NCBI RefSeq assembly: GCF_959029255.1
Contig: NZ_CAUFUE010000005.1
Coordinates: 135,814 to 199,813, forward strand
From: an uncultured Bacteroides sp.
GTDB lineage: Bacteria; Bacteroidota; Bacteroidia; Bacteroidales; Bacteroidaceae
Direction: 5' to 3'
DNA length: 64,000 nucleotides
The translations under genes were made by a program, and so were the position numbers. Shown piece by piece: positions 1 to 8,827 of this stretch; the stretch's first letter is position 1, and each line of letters starts with the position of its first letter. Below the pieces are notes generated by a model that worked only from the letters and a program-made list of their open reading frames with translations, did no database searches and had not been told where the DNA came from.

Positions 1-669
1 AAATCACCGATGACTTTGTTTGCGGGATTGGGAGCTTCGGCGGCAGTATTAATGTTGGTTTTCAAGGACAGCATTTTGGGCTTTGTAGCCGGTGTGCAGC
101 TTTCAGCCAATGATATGGTTCGTATTGGTGACTGGATAACTTTACCGAATAATACAGCCAATGGCATTGTGAAAGAGATAACACTGAATACGGTGAAAAT
201 TCAGAATTGGGATAAAACTATTTCTACCGTACCGCCTTATTCTTTGGTGAATAATTCTTTTCAGAACTGGAGGGGTATGCAGGAAAGTGACGGACGTCGT
301 GTAAAAAAGAATATTTATCTGGATATGACTACCTTGAAATTCTGTACGCCCGAAATGCTCGATAATATTCGTAAGGAAATTCCATTGATGGCAGATTATC
401 AACCGGCAGAAGGGGAAGTCCCTACTAATTCACAACTATATCGCATCTATATTGAACGCTATCTGTGTAGTCTTCCGGTAGTAAACCAGGATATGGATTT
501 AATTCTCAGTCAGCTTGAACCTACTACCTACGGAGTCCCTATCCAGGTTTATTTCTTCTCACGTAATAAAGTCTGGAAGCAATACGAGCGTATTCAATCC
601 GATATCTTCGATCATCTGCTGGTGATGGTACAGAAATTCGATTTGAAACTTTATCAATATTCCGTTTAG
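1..669 (+). CDS. MscS-family mechanosensitive channel, C-terminal part (cut by window edge)
   Basis: Inner-membrane channel that would open under membrane tension and release solutes on osmotic downshift. The reading frame is open to the left edge, so the start and first membrane helices lie outside. What remains begins in the glycine/alanine-rich pore helix (AGLGASAAV, then VFKDSILGF), runs into the MscS beta domain (VRIGDWI, GIVKEITL) and ends in a long cytoplasmic tail. The large soluble tail resembles the YbdG/MscM-like subgroup more than short MscS. The stop codon overlaps that of the convergent gene on the minus strand by a few bases. Family call is firm, subgroup is not. Confidence 0.85.
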   Translation, partial: KSPMTLFAGLGASAAVLMLVFKDSILGFVAGVQLSANDMVRIGDWITLPNNTANGIVKEITLNTVKIQNWDKTISTVPPYSLVNNSFQNWRGMQESDGRRVKKNIYLDMTTLKFCTPEMLDNIRKEIPLMADYQPAEGEVPTNSQLYRIYIERYLCSLPVVNQDMDLILSQLEPTTYGVPIQVYFFSRNKVWKQYERIQSDIFDHLLVMVQKFDLKLYQYSV

Positions 670-1727
670 TAAATCAACCTGAAATCCGTATAGACGGGTA
701 AATGGTCACTATATCCTTTTTGGTATTTCATCCCGTAGTAGTTGCGTAAAGGTTGTTTGTCTCCATATTTTTTATCTTCAGTCAGAAGGAAAGGACAACT
801 GAAAACGGCAGCTTGCGTTTCATTCGTATGGAAAGAGGAGCAAGGATATAATAGGTTACCCGAGACAATGATATGATCTAACAATCCCCATTCTCCTTGA
901 TATTTATAACTGCCAAAGTGTTTCTTTGTGGCGGCTTTTCGTGCCAGTAGATGGTAGAGTTGTCGTTTATCGGGAAACTCATTCGGATGTGAAGGAGGTA
1001 TAACCGCTTTTAGTATCGCTTTCACCGACTTATTACTTGGATAATCATTAAAGTCCCCCATAATCAGGATTTGAGGATGGAGACGTATTTGTATAAGGCT
1101 ATCTGCCGCATCTTTCAGCTTTTGGGCAGCTAGCAGACGGTAAGGCTCGGATTCTTTCGCTCCACCGGACCTGGATGGAAAATGGGCAACGAATACATCC
1201 AATGTATCTCGATTCAGTAACAATCCGCTGACATGAAGAATGTCTCGAGTGGGACGACTGTTTTTATGTGGCTTCGGAATAGAAAGACTTTGATAAGAAA
1301 GCAATTTAAACAATCCTCGTTGATAGAGCAGTGCTACATCAATGCCCCGCTCATCAAGCGATTCTGTCATTACATAGCGATAATCTGCTTCCTTGAGAGC
1401 TGAGTAACGGGTAAGGTCGCGCAACACACTGTCATTTTCTACTTCGCAGAGAGCGACAAGAGCCGGTAGTGTCCAACCTCCGACGGCAGTAATTACACGG
1501 GCGATGTTATCCAGTTTTTTCTTGTATTTGGGATAATTCCAATGTCTTGTGGCATCGGGCAGAAATTCATAATCATTTTTCAGTGTATCATGGTGGCAAT
1601 CGAATAAGTTTTCCACGTTGTAGCTCATGACACGGAAAGTAATAGTATCTTTTTTCTCTTGCCCGTACAACAGAAAGTACGGGCAGAGGAAAAAGAATAA
1701 GAGAAATAAACAGGGGCGTTTTACCAC
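666..1727 (-). CDS. Secreted endonuclease/exonuclease/phosphatase (EEP) family protein
   Basis: A 353-residue protein with an N-terminal hydrophobic signal (about residues 1-22), so probably exported. It carries the ordered DNase I-like motifs: SYNVENLFD near the start, CEVEN with the metal-binding Glu, MGDFND in the middle, DHIIVS, and YSDHLPVY at the end with the catalytic Asp-His. The family hydrolyses phosphodiester or phosphomonoester bonds of nucleic acids, lipids or sugar phosphates; the substrate cannot be told from sequence. It follows pepD on the minus strand with 8 nt between, so the two are probably cotranscribed. Confidence 0.85.
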   Translation of the reverse strand: MVKRPCLFLLFFFLCPYFLLYGQEKKDTITFRVMSYNVENLFDCHHDTLKNDYEFLPDATRHWNYPKYKKKLDNIARVITAVGGWTLPALVALCEVENDSVLRDLTRYSALKEADYRYVMTESLDERGIDVALLYQRGLFKLLSYQSLSIPKPHKNSRPTRDILHVSGLLLNRDTLDVFVAHFPSRSGGAKESEPYRLLAAQKLKDAADSLIQIRLHPQILIMGDFNDYPSNKSVKAILKAVIPPSHPNEFPDKRQLYHLLARKAATKKHFGSYKYQGEWGLLDHIIVSGNLLYPCSSFHTNETQAAVFSCPFLLTEDKKYGDKQPLRNYYGMKYQKGYSDHLPVYTDFRLIY

Positions 1728-1735
1728 TTTTGCAT

Positions 1736-3196
1736 TTATTTCTTGGCAGGAATATTCTTCAGAATATCCAATAAGTGTTTCCAGAACTTGTCAACGGTAG
1801 GAATAAGCATCCGTTCGTCGGGCGAGTGCACTCCTTGCAAGGTAGGACCGAAAGAAATCATATCCAATATAGGATATTTATCCAAGAATAAACCGCATTC
1901 CAATCCTGCATGGATGGCTTTTACTTTTGCGTCTACGCCGAACAGACGTTTATAGGACGCTGTGGCAATTTCCAGGATTTCCGAATGTGGATTAGGTTTC
2001 CATCCGGGATATCCGTCACCAAATGATACCTGTGCGCCGCCCATCTCGAATACGGTACGTACCATGTTGGCGATATCCTGTTTGGAAGATTCGATAGAAC
2101 TGCGTTGACTGGTTTCAATACGGATGATGTTGCCCGGTTTCATCTTGACGGATGCCAGATTAGTGGAAGTTTCCACCAAACCCGGGATATCCTGGCTCAT
2201 GGCGTATACACCGTGAGGTGATGCATAGATACTTTGCAACAGACGTTTGGTGGTATCTTTGTCTATAGCTTTTGAACGAGGAGATTCCGATTCCAATATA
2301 AATTGTAAATCAGGGTCTACTACAGCGTATTCAGCTTCAACTTCCGAAGCGAAGATATTTAAATCCGTACGTAAAGCATGCTTGTCAGCCTCAGGAACCG
2401 CAATCACTGCATAAGCTTCACGGGCAATGGCATTACGAAGGTTACCGCCATCGATTTCGCAGAGATACATATCGTATCTTCCAAAAGTCTGGCTGAGGAA
2501 ACGGTTCAATAGCTTATTGGCATTGCCGCGTCCCAGATGGATATCTCCACCGGAGTGTCCACCCTTCAAACCTTTAACTTGTACCTTGCAGAAGAAATAA
2601 CCCGCAGGTACATCTACCTCTTTATATAAGAATTCGGCAACGGAGTCGATACCGCCGGCACAACCGATGAAAAGTTCACCTTCATCTTCCGAGTCGAGGT
2701 TCAGCAGGATGTCACCATTCATAAAACCTTCCTTCAAGGCAAAGGCACCGGTAAGTCCGGTTTCTTCATCAACGGTAAACAAGCATTCGATAGGACCATG
2801 TTCTATACTGTCGTCAGCAAGGATGGCCAACTCTGTAGCTACACCGATACCATTATCGGCACCCAATGTCGTTCCTTTAGCTTTCAGCCATTCACCGTCA
2901 ATCTCCGTTTCGATAGGGTCGGTAAGGAAATCATGCTTCACGTCATTGTTCTTTTCACATACCATATCGATATGCGACTGAAGTACGACGGTTTTCCGGT
3001 TTTCCATGCCCGGAGTAGCAGGCTTTTTTATCAATACGTTTCCGGCTTCATCAACCTTTGTTTCCAACTTATGTTGTTCTCCGAATGCTTTTAGATAAGC
3101 AATAATTTTCTCTTCCTTCTTAGAAGGGCGTGGCACTTGGCAGATTTCCTCAAAATAGCGGAATACACCTGCCGGTTTTAAATCTTTCTTTTCCAT
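1736..3196 (-). CDS. pepD: Aminoacyl-histidine dipeptidase (M20-type PepD)
   Basis: Cytoplasmic di-zinc dipeptidase cleaving Xaa-His and other dipeptides. The 486 residues match the usual PepD length. The metal and catalytic motifs are present in order: VLQSHIDMV (His and Asp), TLGADNGIGVA (bridging Asp), TVDEETGLTG (catalytic Glu and metal Glu), KGGHSGGDIH in the lid domain, and GPTLQGVHSPDER with the last His ligand. There is no signal peptide. It is the first gene of a two-gene minus-strand unit and diverges from the small membrane protein gene across about 300 bases. Confidence 0.93.
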   Translation of the reverse strand: MEKKDLKPAGVFRYFEEICQVPRPSKKEEKIIAYLKAFGEQHKLETKVDEAGNVLIKKPATPGMENRKTVVLQSHIDMVCEKNNDVKHDFLTDPIETEIDGEWLKAKGTTLGADNGIGVATELAILADDSIEHGPIECLFTVDEETGLTGAFALKEGFMNGDILLNLDSEDEGELFIGCAGGIDSVAEFLYKEVDVPAGYFFCKVQVKGLKGGHSGGDIHLGRGNANKLLNRFLSQTFGRYDMYLCEIDGGNLRNAIAREAYAVIAVPEADKHALRTDLNIFASEVEAEYAVVDPDLQFILESESPRSKAIDKDTTKRLLQSIYASPHGVYAMSQDIPGLVETSTNLASVKMKPGNIIRIETSQRSSIESSKQDIANMVRTVFEMGGAQVSFGDGYPGWKPNPHSEILEIATASYKRLFGVDAKVKAIHAGLECGLFLDKYPILDMISFGPTLQGVHSPDERMLIPTVDKFWKHLLDILKNIPAKK

Positions 3197-3300
3197 TTCT
3201 TTCTTTTTTATTGAAGTATAATTCTTCCTGTTATCTCTTTTATTATTACCCGAGCCATACTTGAACCGTATTTGCTCCGTGTCTATAGAGTAAGGCTGAC

Positions 3301-3344
3301 TACGGACCAGGTACGGACTTGGTATGGACCGGGTACGGAGCGGG
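3301..3344. repeat. Four tandem 11-bp repeats
   Basis: Four head-to-tail 11-mers lie in the divergent gap between pepD and the small membrane protein: TACGGACCAGG, TACGGACTTGG, TATGGACCGGG, TACGGAGCGGG. They are much richer in G+C than the AT-rich flanks. The 11-bp period is about one helical turn, so each copy presents the same DNA face. The rest of this 302-base gap holds only a promoter-like -7 box at its right end. Function is unknown. Confidence 0.8.
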
Positions 3345-3447
3345 TTTGTTTAACTATTTATTGCTAAATACGGTTAAAAAGTTGGTTCTTTTATTTCCCT
3401 TTCTTTTTTTTTAGAGTAAAAAAGGTGGCTTAGTCCAACCAAAGCCC

Positions 3448-3455
3448 TATATTTG
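3448..3455 (+). promoter_or_regulatory. Bacteroides -7 box TATATTTG
   Basis: A perfect TAnnTTTG match about 45 bases before the chosen start at 3499. No clear TTTG is present at the usual -33 distance. A transcript from here would begin near 3462, which supports the downstream ATG over the GTG at 3472. Confidence 0.55.
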
Positions 3456-3498
3456 CACCCACAAAAACAATGTGTTTTGCTTTTGTGTAACAAAATTA

Positions 3499-3738
3499 AT
3501 GAAAATGCTCGATACAGTACTGATAACTTTGTTAATAGTTGCTATTTGCGTTGTTTTACTGGGAGTAAAAGTTTTTTTCGTAAAAGGCGGCAAATTCCCT
3601 AACGGTCATGTTAGCGGTAATAAAGCAATGCGGGACAAAGGAATCGGGTGTGTACAGTCGCAAGACCGGGAAGCACAGAAGAAGTCACGTTTTTCCATCG
3701 ACGAACTGGAAAAGGCCTTAAACGATAGTATGAATTGA
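3499..3738 (+). CDS. Small conserved membrane protein, function unknown
   Basis: About 79 residues: one N-terminal transmembrane helix (LITLLIVAICVVLLGVKVFF), then a basic cytoplasmic tail containing HVSGNKAMRDKGIGCVQSQDR. The start was set at the ATG at 3499, because the upstream GTG at 3472 would add a poor leader lying almost at the predicted transcript start. I do not recognise a named family. The invariant-looking Gly-Cys-Val-Gln-Ser-Gln-Asp segment suggests a conserved family rather than a chance frame. It lies 31 nt before the OmpH-like gene and is probably cotranscribed with it. Confidence 0.7.
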   Translation: MKMLDTVLITLLIVAICVVLLGVKVFFVKGGKFPNGHVSGNKAMRDKGIGCVQSQDREAQKKSRFSIDELEKALNDSMN

Positions 3739-3769
3739 ATAAACTAAAAACTATATTTTACAAATTATT

Positions 3770-4372
3770 ATGAAGAGATTAAACTACCTCGTAAACGGTT
3801 TGGCAGCTCTTGCACTAATCGTTTTATTTTCTCAATGCGCCGGTAAAGCAGACAATCAGACAACAAACACAGCTGCACAAGCTGCTGATTTATCCGGAAT
3901 GAAAATCGCTTATGTAGAAATTGATACGCTTCTGGCAAAATATAACTACTGCGTAGACTTGAATGAGGCTATGGTGAAGAAAAGCGAAAATGTTCGTTTA
4001 ACCTTGAACCAGAAAGCAACCGAATTGGATAAGCAGAAACGTGAATTCCAGACTAAGTATCAAAATAATGCATATCTTACTCCTGAGAGAGCTCAACAGG
4101 AATACAACCGTATCGCTAAATTGGAGCAAGATCTTCAGAACCTGAGTAACAAGTTGCAGTCTGAATTGATGAATGAGAACGAAAAGAACAGTTTGCAGTT
4201 GCGTGACTCTATCAATGCTTTCTTGAAGCAATACAACAAGACTAAGGGGTATAGCATGATTATCAGCAATACCGGTTTCGATAACCTGTTGTATGCTGAC
4301 AGCATTTATAATATTACTCGGGAAATTCTTGAAGGATTAAATGCTAGATATTCTTCTCCTGCCAAGAAATAA
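3770..4372 (+). CDS. OmpH/Skp-like periplasmic chaperone, lipoprotein
   Basis: A 200-residue protein with a lipoprotein signal ending in LFSQC, predicting a lipid-anchored Cys near residue 23. The mature part has the Skp/OmpH pattern: a short beta segment (MKIAYVEIDTLL), a long charged coiled coil (residues about 75-150), then a second beta segment (YSMIISNTGFDNLLYADS). Skp family proteins hold unfolded outer-membrane proteins in the periplasm. Lipid anchoring differs from soluble Skp but is common in Bacteroidetes. A strong terminator follows directly. Confidence 0.85.
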   Translation: MKRLNYLVNGLAALALIVLFSQCAGKADNQTTNTAAQAADLSGMKIAYVEIDTLLAKYNYCVDLNEAMVKKSENVRLTLNQKATELDKQKREFQTKYQNNAYLTPERAQQEYNRIAKLEQDLQNLSNKLQSELMNENEKNSLQLRDSINAFLKQYNKTKGYSMIISNTGFDNLLYADSIYNITREILEGLNARYSSPAKK

Positions 4373-4395
4373 ATCGGTTTTTTTTTTATATTTTT

Positions 4396-4435
4396 ACTCT
4401 CTGATAAGCGTGATGTTTGTCAGGGAGTTTTTTTT
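4396..4435 (+). terminator. Rho-independent terminator after the OmpH-like gene
   Basis: The arms ACTCTCTGA (4396-4404) and TCAGGGAGT (4420-4428) form a 9-bp stem with one G-T pair. It is followed by an eight-base T tract. It separates the housekeeping genes from the CAZyme locus. Confidence 0.85.
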
Positions 4436-4532
4436 ATGCCCTTACTTTACAAAAACGTTTCAATCTTTTGTACTATCTTCTCAAAGAGCTGTCCTGTAAA
4501 GGATATCTATTTTTATTTGATTTTTAATCTCC

Positions 4533-4540
4533 TATATTTG
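4533..4540 (+). promoter_or_regulatory. -7 box TATATTTG upstream of the PL6 gene
   Basis: A perfect TAnnTTTG match 35 bases before the PL6 start codon. A well-spaced -33 TTTG is absent. The 24-nt element found before other promoters of this window is not recognisable here, so this promoter may be controlled differently. Confidence 0.5.
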
Positions 4541-4575
4541 CTCTGTAATTTTTTAAACTCTAAATCAAGAAAAAC

Positions 4576-5973
4576 ATGACAAGAAAACTATGCACTCTCT
4601 TATTTTTGGTTGTTTCAGTGATTTCTTTTGCAAAAGAATATACATTCTCACCCGAGGATGTTCCTGCAATGAAACGCCTGATGGGTAGTGGAAAACTGCA
4701 ACCCGGTGATGTGGTTGTTTTGCAAGATGGAACCTACGTTAATCTGGAAGAAATCGATTTTACAGGAAAAGGAACCTTTGATAAACCTATTGTATGGAAA
4801 GCGCAAAACCCGGGTAAAGCGGTTATTTCAGGTAAATTGAATTTGAAGATTTACGGAGAATACCTACAATTGGAAGGTTTATTCTTCTATCAGGCATGGG
4901 CGTTAGGACATGATATGATAAATTTTCAAAAGGAGAAAGGTGTGTATGCTAACTATTGCCGAATGACTCATTGCGTGATTGATGACTGCAATGACCCTCA
5001 AAAAAAAGCAAAATCGGAGAGGGAAGGTGAATACTGGGTCGGTTTAAGGGGAATGAATAATCGTATAGATCATTGTTACTTTGCCAATAAAAGAATAGGA
5101 GGATTGGTACTTCAAGTTTGGTTGGATGCGGACAACCATCTGAATAATAATATGATAGATCACAACTTTTTTGGAGAACGTCAACCTTATGGAGCAAATG
5201 GTGCGGAGATTATCCGTATCGGACATTCCTGGTCATCCCAATTGGAATCACGTACTATTGTAGAAGATAATGTTTTTTTCAGATGTAGCGGAGAGAATGA
5301 AATTATTTCAGTGAAATCTTGCCATAATGTATTGCGGAGAAATCTTTTTTATGAGTCACAGGGAGGCTTGGTTTGCCGGCACGGACATTATAATGTGATA
5401 GAATCGAATACTTTTATCGGTCATAATTTACGTGGAACGGCCGGTATCCGCATCATTAACCAAGGGCATACGGTTTACGATAACTATATAAAAGATGTAT
5501 CTGCTTTCGGTTTACTTGTCCGTGTAGGGGTTTATGAACGGCCTACGCCTGAAACTGATGTGAAGAAAGAACCGTTGACATCTTATCATCGGGTAGAGAA
5601 TGTGGATATAGCTTACAACACTTTCCTGAATTGTTCATTAGAATTGGGCTCCGGACGGGGAGACAAACTACCGAAGAATGTTCGTTTTGCGAATAACTTA
5701 TATGCCGGAGAAGTGCCGCAGTTGAAAATCATCAATGCGGATGAATTGTTACCGGGATTTTTATTTATGGATAACCACTGGGCGTTTACTGATAAAAGTA
5801 CATTGGATGCAGTACCTTACGAACGTATGCGCACGGGATTTAAAGCGGTTGGTAAGTCCGTTGGGCTGGATATGATTGAGAAGAAAAGGGTAGATACTTG
5901 TATTTTTGCTGCCGGTCCTTCTTGGTATCAACCGTCAAAAGAGTTTATAAACTATATAGATTTACATCGTTGA
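4576..5973 (+). CDS. Polysaccharide lyase family 6 (alginate lyase / chondroitinase B type)
   Basis: Secreted right-handed beta-helix lyase that would cleave uronic-acid glycans by beta-elimination. It has 465 residues with a signal peptide of about 19. The PL6 active site is readable: Asn208 (GANGAEIIRIG), Glu240 and Glu242 (GENEIIS) as calcium ligands, Lys247 (SVKS) as catalytic base and Arg268 (VCRHGH) as catalytic acid. The order and spacing match chondroitinase B. Family members act on alginate or dermatan sulphate; sequence alone does not decide. It opens the first CAZyme locus, 23 nt before the next gene. Confidence 0.9.
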   Translation: MTRKLCTLLFLVVSVISFAKEYTFSPEDVPAMKRLMGSGKLQPGDVVVLQDGTYVNLEEIDFTGKGTFDKPIVWKAQNPGKAVISGKLNLKIYGEYLQLEGLFFYQAWALGHDMINFQKEKGVYANYCRMTHCVIDDCNDPQKKAKSEREGEYWVGLRGMNNRIDHCYFANKRIGGLVLQVWLDADNHLNNNMIDHNFFGERQPYGANGAEIIRIGHSWSSQLESRTIVEDNVFFRCSGENEIISVKSCHNVLRRNLFYESQGGLVCRHGHYNVIESNTFIGHNLRGTAGIRIINQGHTVYDNYIKDVSAFGLLVRVGVYERPTPETDVKKEPLTSYHRVENVDIAYNTFLNCSLELGSGRGDKLPKNVRFANNLYAGEVPQLKIINADELLPGFLFMDNHWAFTDKSTLDAVPYERMRTGFKAVGKSVGLDMIEKKRVDTCIFAAGPSWYQPSKEFINYIDLHR

Positions 5974-5996
5974 ATAGATAATAAACACAATTTTAC

Positions 5997-8816
5997 ATGA
6001 AAACTTCGATATCAAAAATATTGTGTGTATGTTTCCTCTTAGGAGTAGCAAATATAAATGGGAATGCGGAGGAAATACATCCCTGGCAATTAACATCGGA
6101 TTCTTTGTTGTTATTTGAAGGGACGACCTATCGGTATACAGTGGACACACCGGAAAATGAAGGTTTGGTTTCTACTCTTCCTACTGTGATGGAATTGAAA
6201 GAAAAATTGATTGATGCAGGTGTCGGTACCTTTAAGGTGTTGGCAGCCGATGGACAAGAAAAAATACAGGGAATGCCGGAGAATGGCGATTGTCTATTTT
6301 CTTCTTCTGGTAAGCGTTTACCGATAGGAGTACGTAAAGGGGCACTGCCACCTGTTTTAAAAATAGATCGTGAAGCGTTTACTGTAAAAACAGCTGGTAA
6401 GTTGACGCTAGATTTTTATGCGGGTCAACGTAGCCCTATGACTACAGTTATAATTTCTGTGCCCGAAGGTATTGATGTTACTCTGGATAATACAACAGTC
6501 AATGTAATAGGGCGTGGTGAAGTACTTTTACGTAATCTTCCCAAGCAATCTATAGGGCGTACAGGAACTGATTATTCTTATAATAAAGTAGGAGAAGTTG
6601 AATTACGAAGGATAGAGAAGAAAGGTACTCAATTGTTTTTCAAAGATTTGGATTTTCGTCCATCTAATGGCCCTGATATCCGTCTTTGTATCAATGGAGT
6701 TGTTTTACCCTCAAAAGGAACATATACTTTCGGAGCAGCGTACAAAACGTCAAAGCCTGAGATACTGCGTAGTCCGGTTACTACTGCAACATTGAAAGGA
6801 GTTACTACGGTGGCCGATTTCACACGAAATACTTTAAGAGTTTTTACATATAAAAAGAATTGGGACTTGTCATTCACTTCTTTTCATTGGACTGCCCCTA
6901 AAGATGCCAAGTCCGTCACGCTTTTGCAATCTGAGGATATGGGGAAGACCTGGACGCCTGTTAAAACAGAAATATTGCCGGATGATGATTTTGGCGCCGC
7001 TTATCGTTTAAATCCTAATCAATTGTATGCATTTAAACTTCGTGTGGAGGGTGGGGATAATCAGGGTGATTCAAATGTAGCCTGGTATTATTCCGGTTTA
7101 TGGGATGTTAAAACGTTAGGAGTGAAAGGTGATGCTATAGCTGACGATACGGATGCGCTGAATAAGGCAATTGAGAAACTGAATGGTATAGGTGGCGGTA
7201 TTTTATATTTTCCGGCAGGTATCTATAATGTCCGTACCGTACATCTACAGAGTAACGTATGGTTGAACCTTAGTGCGGATGCAGTCATTCAGGCGCTTCC
7301 TGGTGCTGATGCACCTGAAGTAACTTGGTTCAGTGATCGTGCCTATCGTTCCGGACTGTCACCTACAGACCCTCGCCCGTATGCTGATCCTGAGAACTAT
7401 CTGACTAAACAGGATGTCGGTCATACTTTTTTCCGCAATGCCATGTTTTTTGGTGAGCGTATTGATAATGTAAAGATTGTAGGTACAGGACGTATTACCG
7501 GCAATGGTAATCTCGTAACTACAGACCGGGTCATGAATAATTCACCGGAAAAACGTGCCGATAAGATGTTCTCCCTGAAGCTTTGTACGAATATAGAAAT
7601 CGGTGGTTGGAGTGTTGATAAGGACATGTGGTATGATGCTCAGAAAGACGAACCCTATTATATCGAAAAAGACGGGCAAAAGAATTTTGATGTAAGTAAT
7701 ATGCTGCATATCGATCAGGCCGGTCATTTTGTCCTTTTGGCAACCGGTACGGATGGCATTCATGTACACGATACCTATTTCGCCAAGCACAGTTCAAAGA
7801 ATGCCCGGGATATCTATGATTTTATGGCATGTAATGATGTAACAGCTACTAATATTTATTCTCGTGTCAGTTCGGATGATATCATAAAACCGGGATCTGA
7901 TTGTTCGTTAGGTTTTACTCGTCCTGCACATGACTACAAGGTTCGTAATATAGTAGGAGATACTAATTGTAACCTGTTTCAGATTGGATCTGAAACGGCG
8001 GATGACATTCAGGACTTATATATTGATAATATTTATGTGTTGGGTGCTAATAAAGCGGGATTTTCTATCTCTACCAATGATGGTGGACACATTAAGAATG
8101 TGTATCTTAACAGTGGTAAGACAGGACCGATACATTCTCGTTCTGTGATGCGCCGCACCCGTGCCCCTTTCTTTATTTCCATATCCAATCGTGGCAGGGT
8201 ATTGGGAGCAAATGTTGCCCCGTTTACATTTAAAGAAAATGGAGCTTTACGTAAGGAGTTGCTAGTTACCAATTCCAATATCGGTAATGTAGAGAATATA
8301 ATTATAAAAGGTGTAGATATTGAGGAAGTTTATGGAGGAAGTTCATTCCGTGGTGGTCGTTGGAAAGCATACGATGGTTCGCAGAACAAAGCAACTCCCA
8401 TTATTGCAGGTTTTAAATTACCGGATTCGGAGAATGTGGAAGGTGGTTTAACTTTCCGTTTACCCAATGGATTACATACAGGATATATTGAAAATGTACA
8501 ATTCCATGATGTAAATCTATTGGTGAAAGGCGGACATCCATCGGAAGATGCCGAGGCTTGTCCTCCTGAAATCGGAGTGGGGCGTTATAATGTCGGTGAT
8601 TTGAAAACACAACCGGCTTTCGGGTTCTGGGCACGCCATGTCAAAGGGTTCGTATTGGATAATTGTAAGATAAATGCAGAAAGTAAAGACGGCCGTTATG
8701 CGGTGGTTTTGGATGATGTGATAGGTGCTGAAATAAAAAATCTGCAGGTAGAAAAGAATATTACGGACAAGGAAAACGTGAAAGCTATTCGTAGCCATAA
8801 CATAGTTATCGAATAA
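5997..8816 (+). CDS. Large GH28-like beta-helix protein with N-terminal Ig-like domains
   Basis: A secreted protein of 939 residues (signal peptide about 1-24). The first ~370 residues look like beta-sandwich domains, ending in an Fn3-like segment. The rest starts with the typical beta-helix entry (VKTLGVKGDAIADDTDALNKAI) and is a GH28/pectate-lyase superfamily helix. The paired aspartates of GH28 appear as SSDDIIKPGSD (Asp627, Asp628). The C-terminal GFWARHVKG is shared with the true GH28 downstream (VWARHVKG). The classic GHG and RIK motifs are not evident, replaced by LFQIGSETAD. Probably a glycosidase on a uronic-acid or pectic glycan; activity is uncertain. Confidence 0.75.
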   Translation: MKTSISKILCVCFLLGVANINGNAEEIHPWQLTSDSLLLFEGTTYRYTVDTPENEGLVSTLPTVMELKEKLIDAGVGTFKVLAADGQEKIQGMPENGDCLFSSSGKRLPIGVRKGALPPVLKIDREAFTVKTAGKLTLDFYAGQRSPMTTVIISVPEGIDVTLDNTTVNVIGRGEVLLRNLPKQSIGRTGTDYSYNKVGEVELRRIEKKGTQLFFKDLDFRPSNGPDIRLCINGVVLPSKGTYTFGAAYKTSKPEILRSPVTTATLKGVTTVADFTRNTLRVFTYKKNWDLSFTSFHWTAPKDAKSVTLLQSEDMGKTWTPVKTEILPDDDFGAAYRLNPNQLYAFKLRVEGGDNQGDSNVAWYYSGLWDVKTLGVKGDAIADDTDALNKAIEKLNGIGGGILYFPAGIYNVRTVHLQSNVWLNLSADAVIQALPGADAPEVTWFSDRAYRSGLSPTDPRPYADPENYLTKQDVGHTFFRNAMFFGERIDNVKIVGTGRITGNGNLVTTDRVMNNSPEKRADKMFSLKLCTNIEIGGWSVDKDMWYDAQKDEPYYIEKDGQKNFDVSNMLHIDQAGHFVLLATGTDGIHVHDTYFAKHSSKNARDIYDFMACNDVTATNIYSRVSSDDIIKPGSDCSLGFTRPAHDYKVRNIVGDTNCNLFQIGSETADDIQDLYIDNIYVLGANKAGFSISTNDGGHIKNVYLNSGKTGPIHSRSVMRRTRAPFFISISNRGRVLGANVAPFTFKENGALRKELLVTNSNIGNVENIIIKGVDIEEVYGGSSFRGGRWKAYDGSQNKATPIIAGFKLPDSENVEGGLTFRLPNGLHTGYIENVQFHDVNLLVKGGHPSEDAEACPPEIGVGRYNVGDLKTQPAFGFWARHVKGFVLDNCKINAESKDGRYAVVLDDVIGAEIKNLQVEKNITDKENVKAIRSHNIVIE

Positions 8817-8827
8817 AATTAAATATC

